DNA of 64,000 nucleotides from Alicyclobacillus sp. SO9 (GTDB taxonomy: Bacteria > Bacillota > Bacilli > Alicyclobacillales > Alicyclobacillaceae): contig NZ_CP066339.1 in the NCBI RefSeq assembly GCF_016406125.1, positions 3,782,001 through 3,846,000 of the forward strand, written 5' to 3'. The translations under genes and the position numbers were made by a program. Shown here in pieces: positions 16,480 through 25,673 of this stretch (position 1 is the first letter of the stretch; every line of letters begins with the position of its first letter). Under the pieces are notes generated by a model. It saw nothing but the letters and a program-made list of their open reading frames with translations, searched no databases and had not been told where the DNA came from.

Positions 16480-17358
16480 TTGAAACGTCTATGGAGCAGG
16501 TTGAGCGTGTTATTGCTGTTTACTATGCCCTTGCTGCTAACAGGGTGCGGAGAGAGATACTTTGTTCTGAATTCTGCCGGACCCGTAGCAAGAGTCGAGA
16601 GGAATCTAATTTATACATCCATCGCTTTAACTTTGATTGTCGTCATCCCGGTCATTGTTTTGATGTTTTACATTATCCATCGTTTTCGAGACAAACCAGG
16701 AAATGACGCGCCTTACGAACCACAGTGGTCGGAGAATAAAACCCTGGAAATTGTCTGGTGGGGAATCCCGATTGTCATTATTGGCATTCTCGGTACCCTA
16801 ACTGTGCGAGACACATTTCGACTGGTGCGCCCGCCTGCGAACGTGACGGGAAAGCCTCTGACCGTACAGGTAACCTCCTTAAACTGGAAGTGGTTGTTTC
16901 AGTACCCCGAGCAAAATATTGCGACAGTAAATTACTGCGCAATTCCCACCAATCGCCCTGTCCGGTTTATCTTGACGAGCAATGCGCCCATGAATTCCTT
17001 TTGGGTTCCGCAACTCGGCGGTCAGGAATATACCATGCCGGGTATGGCGATGAGGCTGTGGTTGCAAGCGGATCATCCAGGCAAGTATTTTGGCAGCGGC
17101 GCAAATTTCTCGGGCCGCGGTTACGCACACATGAAGTTCAATGTGGTTGCAAAACCCGAAGGCGGATTCCAACAGTGGGTGAATCAAGTGAAATCCAGCG
17201 CACCAGCATTAACAGTCTCCGGCTATCACGACTTGACAAAAGACAGTGTTATGAAAGAAACTGCGTATTCCTCGTTTCCTCCGGGAAGTTTTGAACGGAT
17301 TGTACGTCAAGAAGGCGGCATGTATATGAAACACAAATTGACCGAAGCAACCGACTAG
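16480..17358 (+). CDS. qoxA: Quinol oxidase subunit II (copy 2), lipoprotein
   Basis: 292 residues from TTG 16480, preceded by GGAAAGGAG 11 nt upstream; ATG 16426 is possible but has no binding site. The lipobox LLLTGC, two helices and a cupredoxin domain with GGQEYTMPGMAMRLWLQAD mirror qoxA1. CuA ligands are absent, so quinol is the donor. The sequence is clearly divergent from copy 1 (for example GERYFVLNSAGPVARVE against GSRFVVLHPAGPVGREE), so the duplication is old or one copy was acquired. Confidence 0.94.
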   Translation: MKRLWSRLSVLLLFTMPLLLTGCGERYFVLNSAGPVARVERNLIYTSIALTLIVVIPVIVLMFYIIHRFRDKPGNDAPYEPQWSENKTLEIVWWGIPIVIIGILGTLTVRDTFRLVRPPANVTGKPLTVQVTSLNWKWLFQYPEQNIATVNYCAIPTNRPVRFILTSNAPMNSFWVPQLGGQEYTMPGMAMRLWLQADHPGKYFGSGANFSGRGYAHMKFNVVAKPEGGFQQWVNQVKSSAPALTVSGYHDLTKDSVMKETAYSSFPPGSFERIVRQEGGMYMKHKLTEATD

Positions 17359-17379
17359 ATATGGAAAAGAGGTGTATCG

Positions 17380-19353
17380 ATGCCTGTTGACATCAAGAAT
17401 TTCCTAACTCACTTCTTCGTAACCGGTTACCCGCTGATTTATGGAGCCGACGCGTCGATTATTCTGGCCACTGTCGCCATCTTGTTTGTCCTGACTTATT
17501 TCAAGAAATGGAAATGGTTGTGGACTGAATGGTTGACAACGGTGGACCACAAAAAGATAGGAATTATGTACCTTATTGCAGCGCTGCTCATGATGTTTCG
17601 CGGCGGTGTCGATGCAATTTTGATGAGGACCCAACTCATGTTGCCGAACATGCACTTCCTGGGGCCCCAACACTACAATGAAATCTTCACAACGCACGGC
17701 ACCCTGATGATTTTGTTTGTTGCAATGCCTTTCATCTTTGCACTTTTCAACATCGTTGTTCCGCTGCAAATTGGCGCACGAGACGTCGCGTTTCCGTATC
17801 TCAATGCGATTAGTTTCTGGCTGTTCTTCTTTGCCGCCTTATTGCTCAATCTCTCGTTTGTCATCGGCGGCTCTCCGGATGCAGGATGGTCCAGTTACCC
17901 TCCACTGGCAGGCGCTGAATTCGACAAAGGACCAGGAGAAAACTACTACCTTTTGTCTTTGCAAATCACGGGAATTGGGAGTATGGCAACCGGAATCAAC
18001 TTTCTTGTCACAATTTTAAAGATGCGGGCACCTGGTCTTACTTTAATGCGTCTCCCTCTGTTTACATGGAGTGTTGTCGGAGCTTGTATCCTCATTATTG
18101 TTTCGTTCCCGGCACTCACTGCAGCCCTGGCCCTGCTCCTGATAGACAGAGTTGCAGGCGCCCACTTTTTCACGATGCTCGCGGGCGGAATGCCCATGAT
18201 GTACGTCAATTTGTTCTGGATTTGGGGGCATCCAGAGGTATACATCGTGGTACTGCCGGCATTCGGTGTGTTTTCCGAGGTAGTTGCCACCTTTTCAAAG
18301 AAACGGATTTTCGGTTACACATCAATGGTAGCCTCCATCATGGTGATTACAGTTATCAGCTACTTTGTCTGGGTTCATCACTTTTTTACGATGGGTGCGG
18401 GACCAGGTGTCAACAGCTTTTTTGCCCTTGCCACCATGGCAATCGCAATTCCAACTGGTGTCAAAGTCTTTAATTGGCTGTTCACGATGTACCGCGGCCG
18501 GATACGAATAACGGCACCAATGCTCTGGACCCTTGGTTTCATTCCCAACTTTGCTATCGGCGGGGCTACGGGTGTTCTGCTGGCTGTTGCACCAGCAGAT
18601 TATCAGTACCACAACAGCTACTTTCTCATAGCCCACTTTCACCAGGTACTCATTGGTGGAACCATCTATGGAATGCTTGCAGGGATGTACTACTGGTGGC
18701 CAAAGATGTTTGGTCACAGGCTCTCTGAAGGGTTGGCGAAACACGCGTTCTGGTGGTTTAACCTTGGCTTCTACATTTGTTTCATGCCTCAGTATGCCCT
18801 TGGTCTGATGGGCATGACGCGGCGGATTTACACCTATCCGAAGGGACTGGGATGGGGGCCGTACAACTTTATTGCTACCGTCGGCGCCTACATGATGGCC
18901 ATTGGGTTTGTCCTTATTGTCGCAAATGTGGTCTACAGTGCCTTTTACGGCGAGCGCGATACAACGGGAGACATCTGGGATGCACGCACACTGGAATGGT
19001 CACTGCCATCGCCTGCTCCTCACTACAATTTCGCCGTTATTCCGCATGTGGACAGACGAGATGCATGGTGGGTCATGAAACAGGAACGCAAGGAGGGGAA
19101 GACAACCCTTGATTTACAGCAGGAACCAATACGCCCAATCCACATGCCGAACAATTCAGGAAGACCCTTCATCCTGGGCGTCTGCTTCTTTACTGTGGGC
19201 TTCGGGTTCGCTTTCAGCTGGTATGCGCTGGTTGTTCTTGGCTTCTTGGCAGTCGCCGTGCTGTTACTCGTGAGGTCCTTTGAATACGAGGATTCACACT
19301 ACATTCCGGTTGAAGAAATCAAAGAAACTGAAGCAGCTTACGGGAGGTTGTAG
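17380..19353 (+). CDS. qoxB: Quinol oxidase subunit I (copy 2), heme-copper catalytic subunit
   Basis: 657 residues. It contains all catalytic motifs of the first copy: THGTLMILF, GHPEVYIVVLPAFG, HHFFTMG and HNSYFLIAHFHQVLIGG, with the GHPE glutamate. Transcribed 21 bp after qoxA2, with AAAGAGGTGTATCG before ATG. Differences from copy 1 are spread along the length and concentrated in the N-terminus and the C-terminal tail. It should form a second proton-pumping quinol oxidase, perhaps used under other oxygen or pH conditions. Confidence 0.96.
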   Translation: MPVDIKNFLTHFFVTGYPLIYGADASIILATVAILFVLTYFKKWKWLWTEWLTTVDHKKIGIMYLIAALLMMFRGGVDAILMRTQLMLPNMHFLGPQHYNEIFTTHGTLMILFVAMPFIFALFNIVVPLQIGARDVAFPYLNAISFWLFFFAALLLNLSFVIGGSPDAGWSSYPPLAGAEFDKGPGENYYLLSLQITGIGSMATGINFLVTILKMRAPGLTLMRLPLFTWSVVGACILIIVSFPALTAALALLLIDRVAGAHFFTMLAGGMPMMYVNLFWIWGHPEVYIVVLPAFGVFSEVVATFSKKRIFGYTSMVASIMVITVISYFVWVHHFFTMGAGPGVNSFFALATMAIAIPTGVKVFNWLFTMYRGRIRITAPMLWTLGFIPNFAIGGATGVLLAVAPADYQYHNSYFLIAHFHQVLIGGTIYGMLAGMYYWWPKMFGHRLSEGLAKHAFWWFNLGFYICFMPQYALGLMGMTRRIYTYPKGLGWGPYNFIATVGAYMMAIGFVLIVANVVYSAFYGERDTTGDIWDARTLEWSLPSPAPHYNFAVIPHVDRRDAWWVMKQERKEGKTTLDLQQEPIRPIHMPNNSGRPFILGVCFFTVGFGFAFSWYALVVLGFLAVAVLLLVRSFEYEDSHYIPVEEIKETEAAYGRL

Positions 19354-19355
19354 AA

Positions 19356-19985
19356 ATGGCAACAACTGAGGAGTCTCTTCATATCCCATCACATTCCCGG
19401 AGTAAGCCATTAGAGTACTCCACAGAGGACGGAGCCCTGCGAATATTTGGGTTTTGGGTGTTTTTGGTTACGGATATGCTGTTGTTCTCGTGTTTCTTTG
19501 CAACCTACGCGGTGCTGTACAGACACATCTCTACGGGTCCAACGCCTTCCGCAATATTTGATGTGCGCGGGTACACCGCCGAAACACTGATTTTGTTAAC
19601 CAGCAGTTTCACGTCTGGTATTGCAACCTATGAAATGCGCCGTCAAAACAAATCCGGTTTGATTACCTGGACCATTATTACACTGCTCCTGGGTTTATCG
19701 TTTATTGGACTTGAAGTCAGCGAATTCTGGTCGGATGTGGTATCAGGTGCCACAATGCAAACAAGCGCTTTTCTGTCTGCCTTCTTCACACTGGTTGGAA
19801 CACACGGCTGCCACGTCTCTTTTGGGATTATATGGATTACATCGGTGCTAATTCAAGTCATCCGCCGTGGAATTACACCTGTGACTTCGAGAAAGGTGTT
19901 TATCACCTCCCTCTATTGGCACTTTCTTGACGTGGTGTGGGTGTTTTTGTTCACCGTTGTCTATATGATTGGAGGGATGTATTGA
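19356..19985 (+). CDS. qoxC: Quinol oxidase subunit III (copy 2)
   Basis: 209 residues, the same length as copy 1, with FGFWVFLVTDMLLFSCFFAT and FTLVGTHGCHVSFGIIW. Five helices. ATG lies just after the qoxB2 stop, with GGGAGGTTGTAGAA overlapping that stop. Expected to support oxygen access and stability of subunit I. Confidence 0.94.
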   Translation: MATTEESLHIPSHSRSKPLEYSTEDGALRIFGFWVFLVTDMLLFSCFFATYAVLYRHISTGPTPSAIFDVRGYTAETLILLTSSFTSGIATYEMRRQNKSGLITWTIITLLLGLSFIGLEVSEFWSDVVSGATMQTSAFLSAFFTLVGTHGCHVSFGIIWITSVLIQVIRRGITPVTSRKVFITSLYWHFLDVVWVFLFTVVYMIGGMY

Positions 19986-19986
19986 C

Positions 19987-20313
19987 ATGTCATCTCCCGA
20001 TGAGCACATGAGATCGACACACAGAGAGCACGGACTAGGCGTACCGATTGCAGGATTTATTCTGTCAATTGTACTCACCATCATCGCCCTGTGGCTTGAC
20101 CAACAGGGTGCGTTACCTAGAGACTGGCTGATTACGGTCGTTCTCGGATTGGCTGTTATCCAAATTGCCATCCAACTGTTTTTCTTTATGCATGTGACGG
20201 AATCCGATGAACGAGCCTGGCACATCTGGCTCCTTGCGCTTGGATTCCTTCTCGTTATTACAATTGTCGCTTATTCTATGTGGATTATGACCTTCGGCGC
20301 CGAAGCCTACTGA
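19987..20313 (+). CDS. qoxD: Quinol oxidase subunit IV (copy 2)
   Basis: 108 residues, three helices, motif IQLFFFMHVTESDE. ATG 19987 is used because GGAGGG at the qoxC2 end lies 10 nt upstream; an ATG at 19969 overlaps qoxC2. It closes operon 2. No clear U-tract terminator follows before the convergent acsA. Confidence 0.92.
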   Translation: MSSPDEHMRSTHREHGLGVPIAGFILSIVLTIIALWLDQQGALPRDWLITVVLGLAVIQIAIQLFFFMHVTESDERAWHIWLLALGFLLVITIVAYSMWIMTFGAEAY

Positions 20314-20449
20314 CGGCGCCGAGGATCCCCGTTCTTGTTCCTTACCCCCAAATATCATGAAGCCGAGCCTTGTCTTTTCATCTGTAGCCGCAGCACTGCG
20401 AATCGTGCAACTGCAGCTTGCGCGTAACAGTTTCTCTCCCTCAGAATCT

Positions 20450-22414
20450 TCATGACTCCTTGTGAATGTCGGAAATCAACTTGTCGAGAATCTCACTGTC
20501 TTCGAGCCCAGTAACATCCCCTTTGACAGTGCCCTCCTGAATGATTTCGCGAAGCATTCGGCGAATAATCTTTCCGGACCTGGTTTTTGGCATGGAATCG
20601 ACAAAATGCATACGATGAGGCCGCGCAAAACTTCCAATATCGTCCACGATTTTGTCCTTCAGTTCCTGCTCAAGTTCCGAAGACGCCGTTACGGTCTTGT
20701 CCAGTGTTACAAACGCAATGGGGACCCAACCCTTGATTTCGTCCGGCTGACTGACAACGGCAGCCTCAACCACAGCGCCGTGCTGAATCAGCGAACTCTC
20801 CATTTCCATTGTGCTGATACGGTGGCCCGAAACGTTTATCACGTCGTCAACACGGCCGAGCACCCAGAACTGCCCATCCTTATCCCGTACAGCGCTGTCC
20901 CCAGTAAAATAGACCCCCGGCATTTGTGAGAAATAGGCGGTGATGTAACGCTGCCTGTCCCCAAACACATCCCGCGCCAAACTTGGAAACACGTTTCGTA
21001 TAATCAAATAACCAGCCTCACCGTCAGCTACCGATGACCCGTCCTTATCGACCACGTCTAAATGATGTCCGAAGAAAGGAACTCCGCAAGAACCGGGCTT
21101 CATAGATACTGCCCCAGGCAAGGATGCCAAAGGCGTTCCTCCGGTTTCAGTCTGGCCCCAGGTGTTATTAATCACAACCTTCCCTTTACCCAAATCATGA
21201 TAAAGCCAATTCCAAGCTTCAGGATTCAGCGGTTCACCGACAGATACCAGTAACTGTAACGCAGAAAGGTCGTACCTCTGCGAAACTTCCGTCCCGTACT
21301 TCATGAGCATCCGAAAAGCTGTTGGCGCTGAAAATAACTTGTTTACCTGATAACGCTCCATGACTTCATAAACACGGCCCGTATGTGGATAATCGACGGC
21401 TCCGTCGTATAGGACGGTTGTCACACCAAGCGCTAAACCTCCAACTAACACAAAAATATGCGATGTCAACCAGCCAATGTCGGCCGTGTTCCAATACACA
21501 TCGGCAGGTTGGATGTCCAACTGGTACTTCGTATAGGCATACGTGCCTAGTAAAAAACCGCCCCCGGCATGAACAATTCCCTTCGGCTTTCCGCTTGTGC
21601 CGCTTGTGAAGATAAGCAACCCGGGAGCATTCGCTTCTAACTTCTCCGGAGGACAGACACTTGCGGCTTTAGCCATGAGTTCACCGTAGTCATAATCACG
21701 TCCCTCTTTCATCGGCGTAGGCTCATGCGGTATTCGTGAAAAAACAATGACATTCTGAACTGGTGTTTCCCCCTGAAGGGCTTCGTCGACAGTATCTTTC
21801 AGACGCAAAACCCGCCCTCGGCGATAGCTTGCATTACTGCATACAACCGCTTTTGCGTTGGAACTGACAATTCGTTCACGTAACGCTTCGGCAGAAAAAC
21901 CAGCAAATACTGTGTTATAAATGATTCCTAAGCGCAGACAAGCCAGTAACACAACATAGGTCTCAGGAAGGTTTGGCATATAGACGCTCACGACGTCACC
22001 TTTTACAAGACCAAAGCCTTTTAATACGTTCGCGAACCTCTGCACCTCTCGATACAATTGACCGTAAGTCAGGGTACGTCGATTGCCTTCTTCGCCTTCA
22101 AAATAAAGGGCCACTTTGTTCTTTCTGTCCGGATTCAAGGCATGTCTATCCACACAATTCTCACAAACATTTAAAAAGCTATCAGGGAAAAACTTAAAAT
22201 CTGGCATCTCTCCGGTCATTACTGTACTGCTGCGTTCTGTCCAGGTCAGTTCGTCAGCAATAGCGTTCCAAAACCCTTCAGGATTGGTAATCGACTCGTT
22301 ATACTTCTTCATATACTCATCATAGTCCGAAACGTAGGAACTGTTGCGATACCCATCGGACGGAGCGATAAGAGGACTTTCTGCAATCATCTTTAAAGCT
22401 TGCTCATCCCTCAC
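20450..22414 (-). CDS. acsA: Acetyl-CoA synthetase (AMP-forming)
   Basis: About 654 residues. Converts acetate, ATP and CoA to acetyl-CoA. The ATP-binding P-loop FTSGTSGKPKGIVH, the adenylate motif NNTWGQTETGG, the hinge region FTGDSAVRDKDG and RVDDVINVSGHRIS, and the acylation lysine in TRSGKIIRRMLRE are all present. GTG 22414 is preferred: GAGGTGA sits just upstream, and a cre-like site at 22491-22504 would be coding if the longer frame were used. ATG 22447 is an alternative. The gene is monocistronic and convergent with qox operon 2. Confidence 0.94.
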   Translation of the reverse strand: MRDEQALKMIAESPLIAPSDGYRNSSYVSDYDEYMKKYNESITNPEGFWNAIADELTWTERSSTVMTGEMPDFKFFPDSFLNVCENCVDRHALNPDRKNKVALYFEGEEGNRRTLTYGQLYREVQRFANVLKGFGLVKGDVVSVYMPNLPETYVVLLACLRLGIIYNTVFAGFSAEALRERIVSSNAKAVVCSNASYRRGRVLRLKDTVDEALQGETPVQNVIVFSRIPHEPTPMKEGRDYDYGELMAKAASVCPPEKLEANAPGLLIFTSGTSGKPKGIVHAGGGFLLGTYAYTKYQLDIQPADVYWNTADIGWLTSHIFVLVGGLALGVTTVLYDGAVDYPHTGRVYEVMERYQVNKLFSAPTAFRMLMKYGTEVSQRYDLSALQLLVSVGEPLNPEAWNWLYHDLGKGKVVINNTWGQTETGGTPLASLPGAVSMKPGSCGVPFFGHHLDVVDKDGSSVADGEAGYLIIRNVFPSLARDVFGDRQRYITAYFSQMPGVYFTGDSAVRDKDGQFWVLGRVDDVINVSGHRISTMEMESSLIQHGAVVEAAVVSQPDEIKGWVPIAFVTLDKTVTASSELEQELKDKIVDDIGSFARPHRMHFVDSMPKTRSGKIIRRMLREIIQEGTVKGDVTGLEDSEILDKLISDIHKES

Positions 22415-22490
22415 TGAATCACCTCTTTCACCATGATTTGGGTGTGCCATAATTGAGTCGCCAACGACAAGCTCTCCCACACCAATTGAA

Positions 22491-22504
22491 AGGAAGCGCT
22501 TTCT
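22491..22504. promoter_or_regulatory. CcpA cre-like site upstream of acsA
   Basis: AGGAAGCGCTTTCT agrees with the cre consensus TGWAARCGYTWNCW at 12 of 14 positions, including the central AAGCGCTTTC. It is about 77 bp upstream of the chosen GTG start. acsA is under CcpA repression in Bacillus, so carbon catabolite control is likely. Confidence 0.6.
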
Positions 22505-22674
22505 TTTAGAATAGAACAACCACGCCAGACTGTAAATATAGAATTTTCAGATACAAATGGTCATAAAGTGTGAAGCTTGCCATCTGACCGTATACAAAGG
22601 GAGTTACCTGTTGCAGGCAACTCCCTTCGTAACTCGCTTACTTATCTATCATCAACCGCCAAGCATAATTTGCA

Positions 22675-24045
22675 TTAACCGCCAAACATGCCTGGGGCGG
22701 AGAACGGGTTTAAACTTGACCCTCCACTACTGGAACTGCCAGATCCACTACCGCCAATATAGCCGCCGCTGCTTCCGCTTCCGCCGATGTAGCCGCCGCT
22801 GCTTCCACTTCCACCGATGTAACCGCCGCTAGAGCCGCCGCTGGATGATTGCTGTTGCGGAACTTGTGTATACTTCTCCAAGGTTATTTTCAGGGTCTTT
22901 TTTGTCTTACCACGGTAAATTTGCACCGTTACAGTCTGGCCAGGTTTCTTTTCAAAAATATACGTTCTAAGGTCTGCTGTGGAGCTCACCTTGTGTCCGT
23001 CAATTGAGACGATGACGTCGCCTTTTTTCAATCCTGCGCTGCTTGCTTTGGACGACATCACTTTGTAAACGTAAACCCCATTATTCACAGGGATCTGGGC
23101 CAGCATACTTTGAGGAACCTGAGACAACGGGATGCCTTCAATCCCCATCTCTGAATGAACCACTTTCCCGTTTTTCATTAACTGAGTAGCAATATTTTTG
23201 ACTTCATTAGCTGGAATCGCAAAGCCCATATTATTAAATCCCTGGGCAACAATTTTGCTGCTGTTAATGCCCACAATATCTCCCTGCATGTTAAGCAAGG
23301 GTCCGCCGCTGTTTCCAGGATTAATGGCTGCATCCGTCTGAATGACACTTTGATAATCTAAAATTGATTGACTCTCTGTCTCAACCGGCATCGTGCGTTT
23401 GGTCGCGCTGATAACGCCGGATGTGACCGAGTCTTGAAACGCGAGTCCCATTGGGTTACCGATGGCTACCACCGGCTGGCCCGCTTGGAGTTCCGTGGAA
23501 TTTGCAAAAGGAACGGGGTTGACATTACTCACTTTGCTGACCGGTATGCGTACCACCGCCAAGTCTGTAAAGGGATCGGAACCGACCACGTCAGCCTTAA
23601 TGTGGACACCTTTGCTTGTGACAACCTCCACTTTAGCTGCACCCGCAACAACATGATGGTTTGTGACCAGATATCCATATTTTGAATTCTTGAAAATCAG
23701 TACGCCGGAACCAACCCCGGTCGCTTTCAACTGACTCTGTTGTGAAAAGTAATTGGTTTGCTTCGTATAATTGACGACGCCCATCACTGCGGGCTTCACT
23801 TTTTGAACCACTTTCACCGTGGCATCACTTGTTTTTATGTTGGCCGTTTGCAAGACCGGAGTAGAACTGCTGCTAGTCGTAAGAAGACCAGTGGTTGAAG
23901 CGGGTTGCTCCTTGGTTAACGTAAATAGAGTTGCTCCAGAACCGACCAAAGCTGAAAGTACAACAGTCGCTGTCCAGCCGGCGACACGACTCCAACCTCT
24001 TCCTTCAAGTTTTGGTCTGTTGTCTTTATTGCTGTAGAACCCCAT
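22675..24045 (-). CDS. HtrA/DegP-like membrane serine protease with Gly-rich tail (HtrA 1)
   Basis: 456 residues. One N-terminal membrane anchor (about residues 22-42), a trypsin-like domain with catalytic His131 (TNHHVVAGA), Asp161 (FTDLAVVRI) and Ser246 (NPGNSGGPLL), then one PDZ domain (GVYVYKVMSSKASSAGLKKG). The last 50 residues are low-complexity, with three copies of GGYIGGSGSS. HtrA proteases degrade or refold damaged secreted proteins. Its ATG follows AAGGAGGTTGAACAT. Direct repeats upstream (24105-24121) match those upstream of the export operon and ApbE operon, suggesting control by the OmpR-type regulator at 31311-31997. A second HtrA is at 32115-33305. Confidence 0.94.
   Translation of the reverse strand: MGFYSNKDNRPKLEGRGWSRVAGWTATVVLSALVGSGATLFTLTKEQPASTTGLLTTSSSSTPVLQTANIKTSDATVKVVQKVKPAVMGVVNYTKQTNYFSQQSQLKATGVGSGVLIFKNSKYGYLVTNHHVVAGAAKVEVVTSKGVHIKADVVGSDPFTDLAVVRIPVSKVSNVNPVPFANSTELQAGQPVVAIGNPMGLAFQDSVTSGVISATKRTMPVETESQSILDYQSVIQTDAAINPGNSGGPLLNMQGDIVGINSSKIVAQGFNNMGFAIPANEVKNIATQLMKNGKVVHSEMGIEGIPLSQVPQSMLAQIPVNNGVYVYKVMSSKASSAGLKKGDVIVSIDGHKVSSTADLRTYIFEKKPGQTVTVQIYRGKTKKTLKITLEKYTQVPQQQSSSGGSSGGYIGGSGSSGGYIGGSGSSGGYIGGSGSGSSSSGGSSLNPFSAPGMFGG
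22745..22835. repeat. Tandem 30-bp coding repeat in HtrA 1 tail
   Basis: Three consecutive copies of a roughly 30-bp unit encode GGYIGGSGSS, with small sequence differences between copies. The tail could be a flexible cell-wall linker. Copy number may vary between strains. Confidence 0.75.
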
Positions 24046-24425
24046 ATGTTCAACCTCCTTCCTTTCTTCTTACTAAAGTTTAGCATATAGCACCTTGCGA
24101 ACTGTAAAGATTATATGGAGATTTTATTGTTTTTGTTTGCAGAAAATCGCCGCGTTTGCCGATAGGCAGCAGGTCGCGCGTGCTATACATATCCGTTACG
24201 GTTCAGTAAATTAGCATAGCCACATCAAGTCTATTTCAAACCACGTTACTAGAATTTTGAGAGTCCGATATGATACAGACTCTTAATTAGATACCAAAAG
24301 AAAATTGCCAAATGAGTTTTACCCGTTTACGGTGGATGTAAAGTGAAAGTAATCTGCCTGCCAGTCTGTTATCATGAAGAGGAACGGTTCACACCGCACT
24401 ACTATTTTAGGGAGATGAACAGAGC
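24046..24425. other. Gene-free divergent promoter region (htrA1 / M29 aminopeptidase)
   Basis: 380 bp with no convincing coding frame. It carries the promoters of two divergent genes and the direct repeat at 24105-24121. Nothing else was recognised. Confidence 0.6.
24105..24121. promoter_or_regulatory. Direct-repeat operator candidate, 11-bp period (htrA1)
   Basis: TAAAGA (24105-24110) and TGGAGA (24116-24121) are spaced 11 bp start to start, 60-76 bp upstream of htrA1. The same layout occurs at 29839-29855 and 36910-36948. Period 11 is typical of OmpR/PhoB-family binding sites. Confidence 0.45.
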
Positions 24426-25670
24426 TTGAAAGAAAAATGGAGAAAATATGCTGAACTCGCTGTCAAAGTCGGCGTCAACCTGCAACCGGGTCAGCACCTT
24501 GTCATAGGGTTTGGTTCCCGACAGGTATACCCTGAACACATCGAGTTCGTACGCATCTTAACAGAAGTCGCGTACGAAGCCGGGGCACGCTTTGTCCAAG
24601 TCGACTGGGGAGACGAGTTGTGGCTGAAAGAAACTGTCAAACACGGTGATTTGGATACTTTAGCGGCACGTTATAAATGGCAGGCTGAATGGGTTGAGCA
24701 ATTGGCTCGAGAAGGTGCGGCATACATAGCTATCCCAGCGTCCGATCCCGATTTATTTGACGGCATGGACTCAGAACGAGTCCTTCAAGCGACAAAATCT
24801 GCACGTACCGCATTTCAGGCATTCAACCAAAGACGAACAAACGATGATTACAGTTGGTCCCTGTTCTCACTTCCGACCCAGGCCTGGGCAGACAAAGTCT
24901 ATCCTGAATTACCAGCTGCACAACGCGTTGACGCGATGTGGAAGGATATTCTCTATTGCTCCCGCGCGGATGGCCCTAATCCAGTGGAAACATGGAAAGA
25001 ACACTTGGCCAATCTCTCAAAACGCGCTGATTGGATGAATGACCTCCACATTCACAAATTGCATTATCAAGCGCCGGGAACAGACTTGACCATTGAATTA
25101 CCCCAAAAACACTTCTGGACGGCCGCCTCAAAGGAGACTCCGGAAGGTGTAAACTTTGTTCCCAATATGCCCACAGAGGAAGTGTTCAGCGCTCCCCTGA
25201 AAACCGGTGTAAACGGGACCGTTTCAAGTACCATGCCTTTGAACCACAACGGAGCTCTCATCGATGGAATTAAGCTTCGATTTGAAGGCGGACGCATTGT
25301 CGAATACTCAGCCAAATCCGGATATGATGCGTTAAAGGGCATCATTGAATCGGATGAAGGCAGCCATTATCTCGGGGAACTTGCTCTTGTACCCGTAAAC
25401 TCCCCGATTTCAGAAAATGGTCGGCTCTTCTACAATACCTTGTTTGACGAAAATGCCTCATGCCATCTCGCCATCGGCATGGCATATCCACTTATTGAGA
25501 ACGGAAGAAACATCGACAGAAGTGAGTGGGAGCAGCATGGTCTTAATGACAGTCTGGAGCACGTTGACTTCATGATTGGTTCGAACCAGTTAACCATTGA
25601 TGCACAGACCAAAGACGGTAAGACAGTTCCTATCTTCCGCAATGGAAACTGGGCAACATCCCTTACCTGA
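24426..25670 (+). CDS. M29-family metal-dependent aminopeptidase (AmpS/PepS-like)
   Basis: A 414-residue cytoplasmic enzyme. Family hallmarks are NFVPNMPTEEVFSAP, with two metal-ligand Glu, the central GTVSSTMPLNHNGALIDG, the stretch GSHYLGELALVP, and C-terminal NTLFDENASCHLAIGMAYP and LEHVDFMIGS. Length fits (about 410). It removes N-terminal residues from peptides, with two metal ions. TTG start with GGGAG 11 nt upstream. The stop is only 3 bp from the next gene (psuK), so they are likely co-transcribed, although no functional link is evident. Confidence 0.93.
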   Translation: MKEKWRKYAELAVKVGVNLQPGQHLVIGFGSRQVYPEHIEFVRILTEVAYEAGARFVQVDWGDELWLKETVKHGDLDTLAARYKWQAEWVEQLAREGAAYIAIPASDPDLFDGMDSERVLQATKSARTAFQAFNQRRTNDDYSWSLFSLPTQAWADKVYPELPAAQRVDAMWKDILYCSRADGPNPVETWKEHLANLSKRADWMNDLHIHKLHYQAPGTDLTIELPQKHFWTAASKETPEGVNFVPNMPTEEVFSAPLKTGVNGTVSSTMPLNHNGALIDGIKLRFEGGRIVEYSAKSGYDALKGIIESDEGSHYLGELALVPVNSPISENGRLFYNTLFDENASCHLAIGMAYPLIENGRNIDRSEWEQHGLNDSLEHVDFMIGSNQLTIDAQTKDGKTVPIFRNGNWATSLT

Positions 25671-25673
25671 ACC

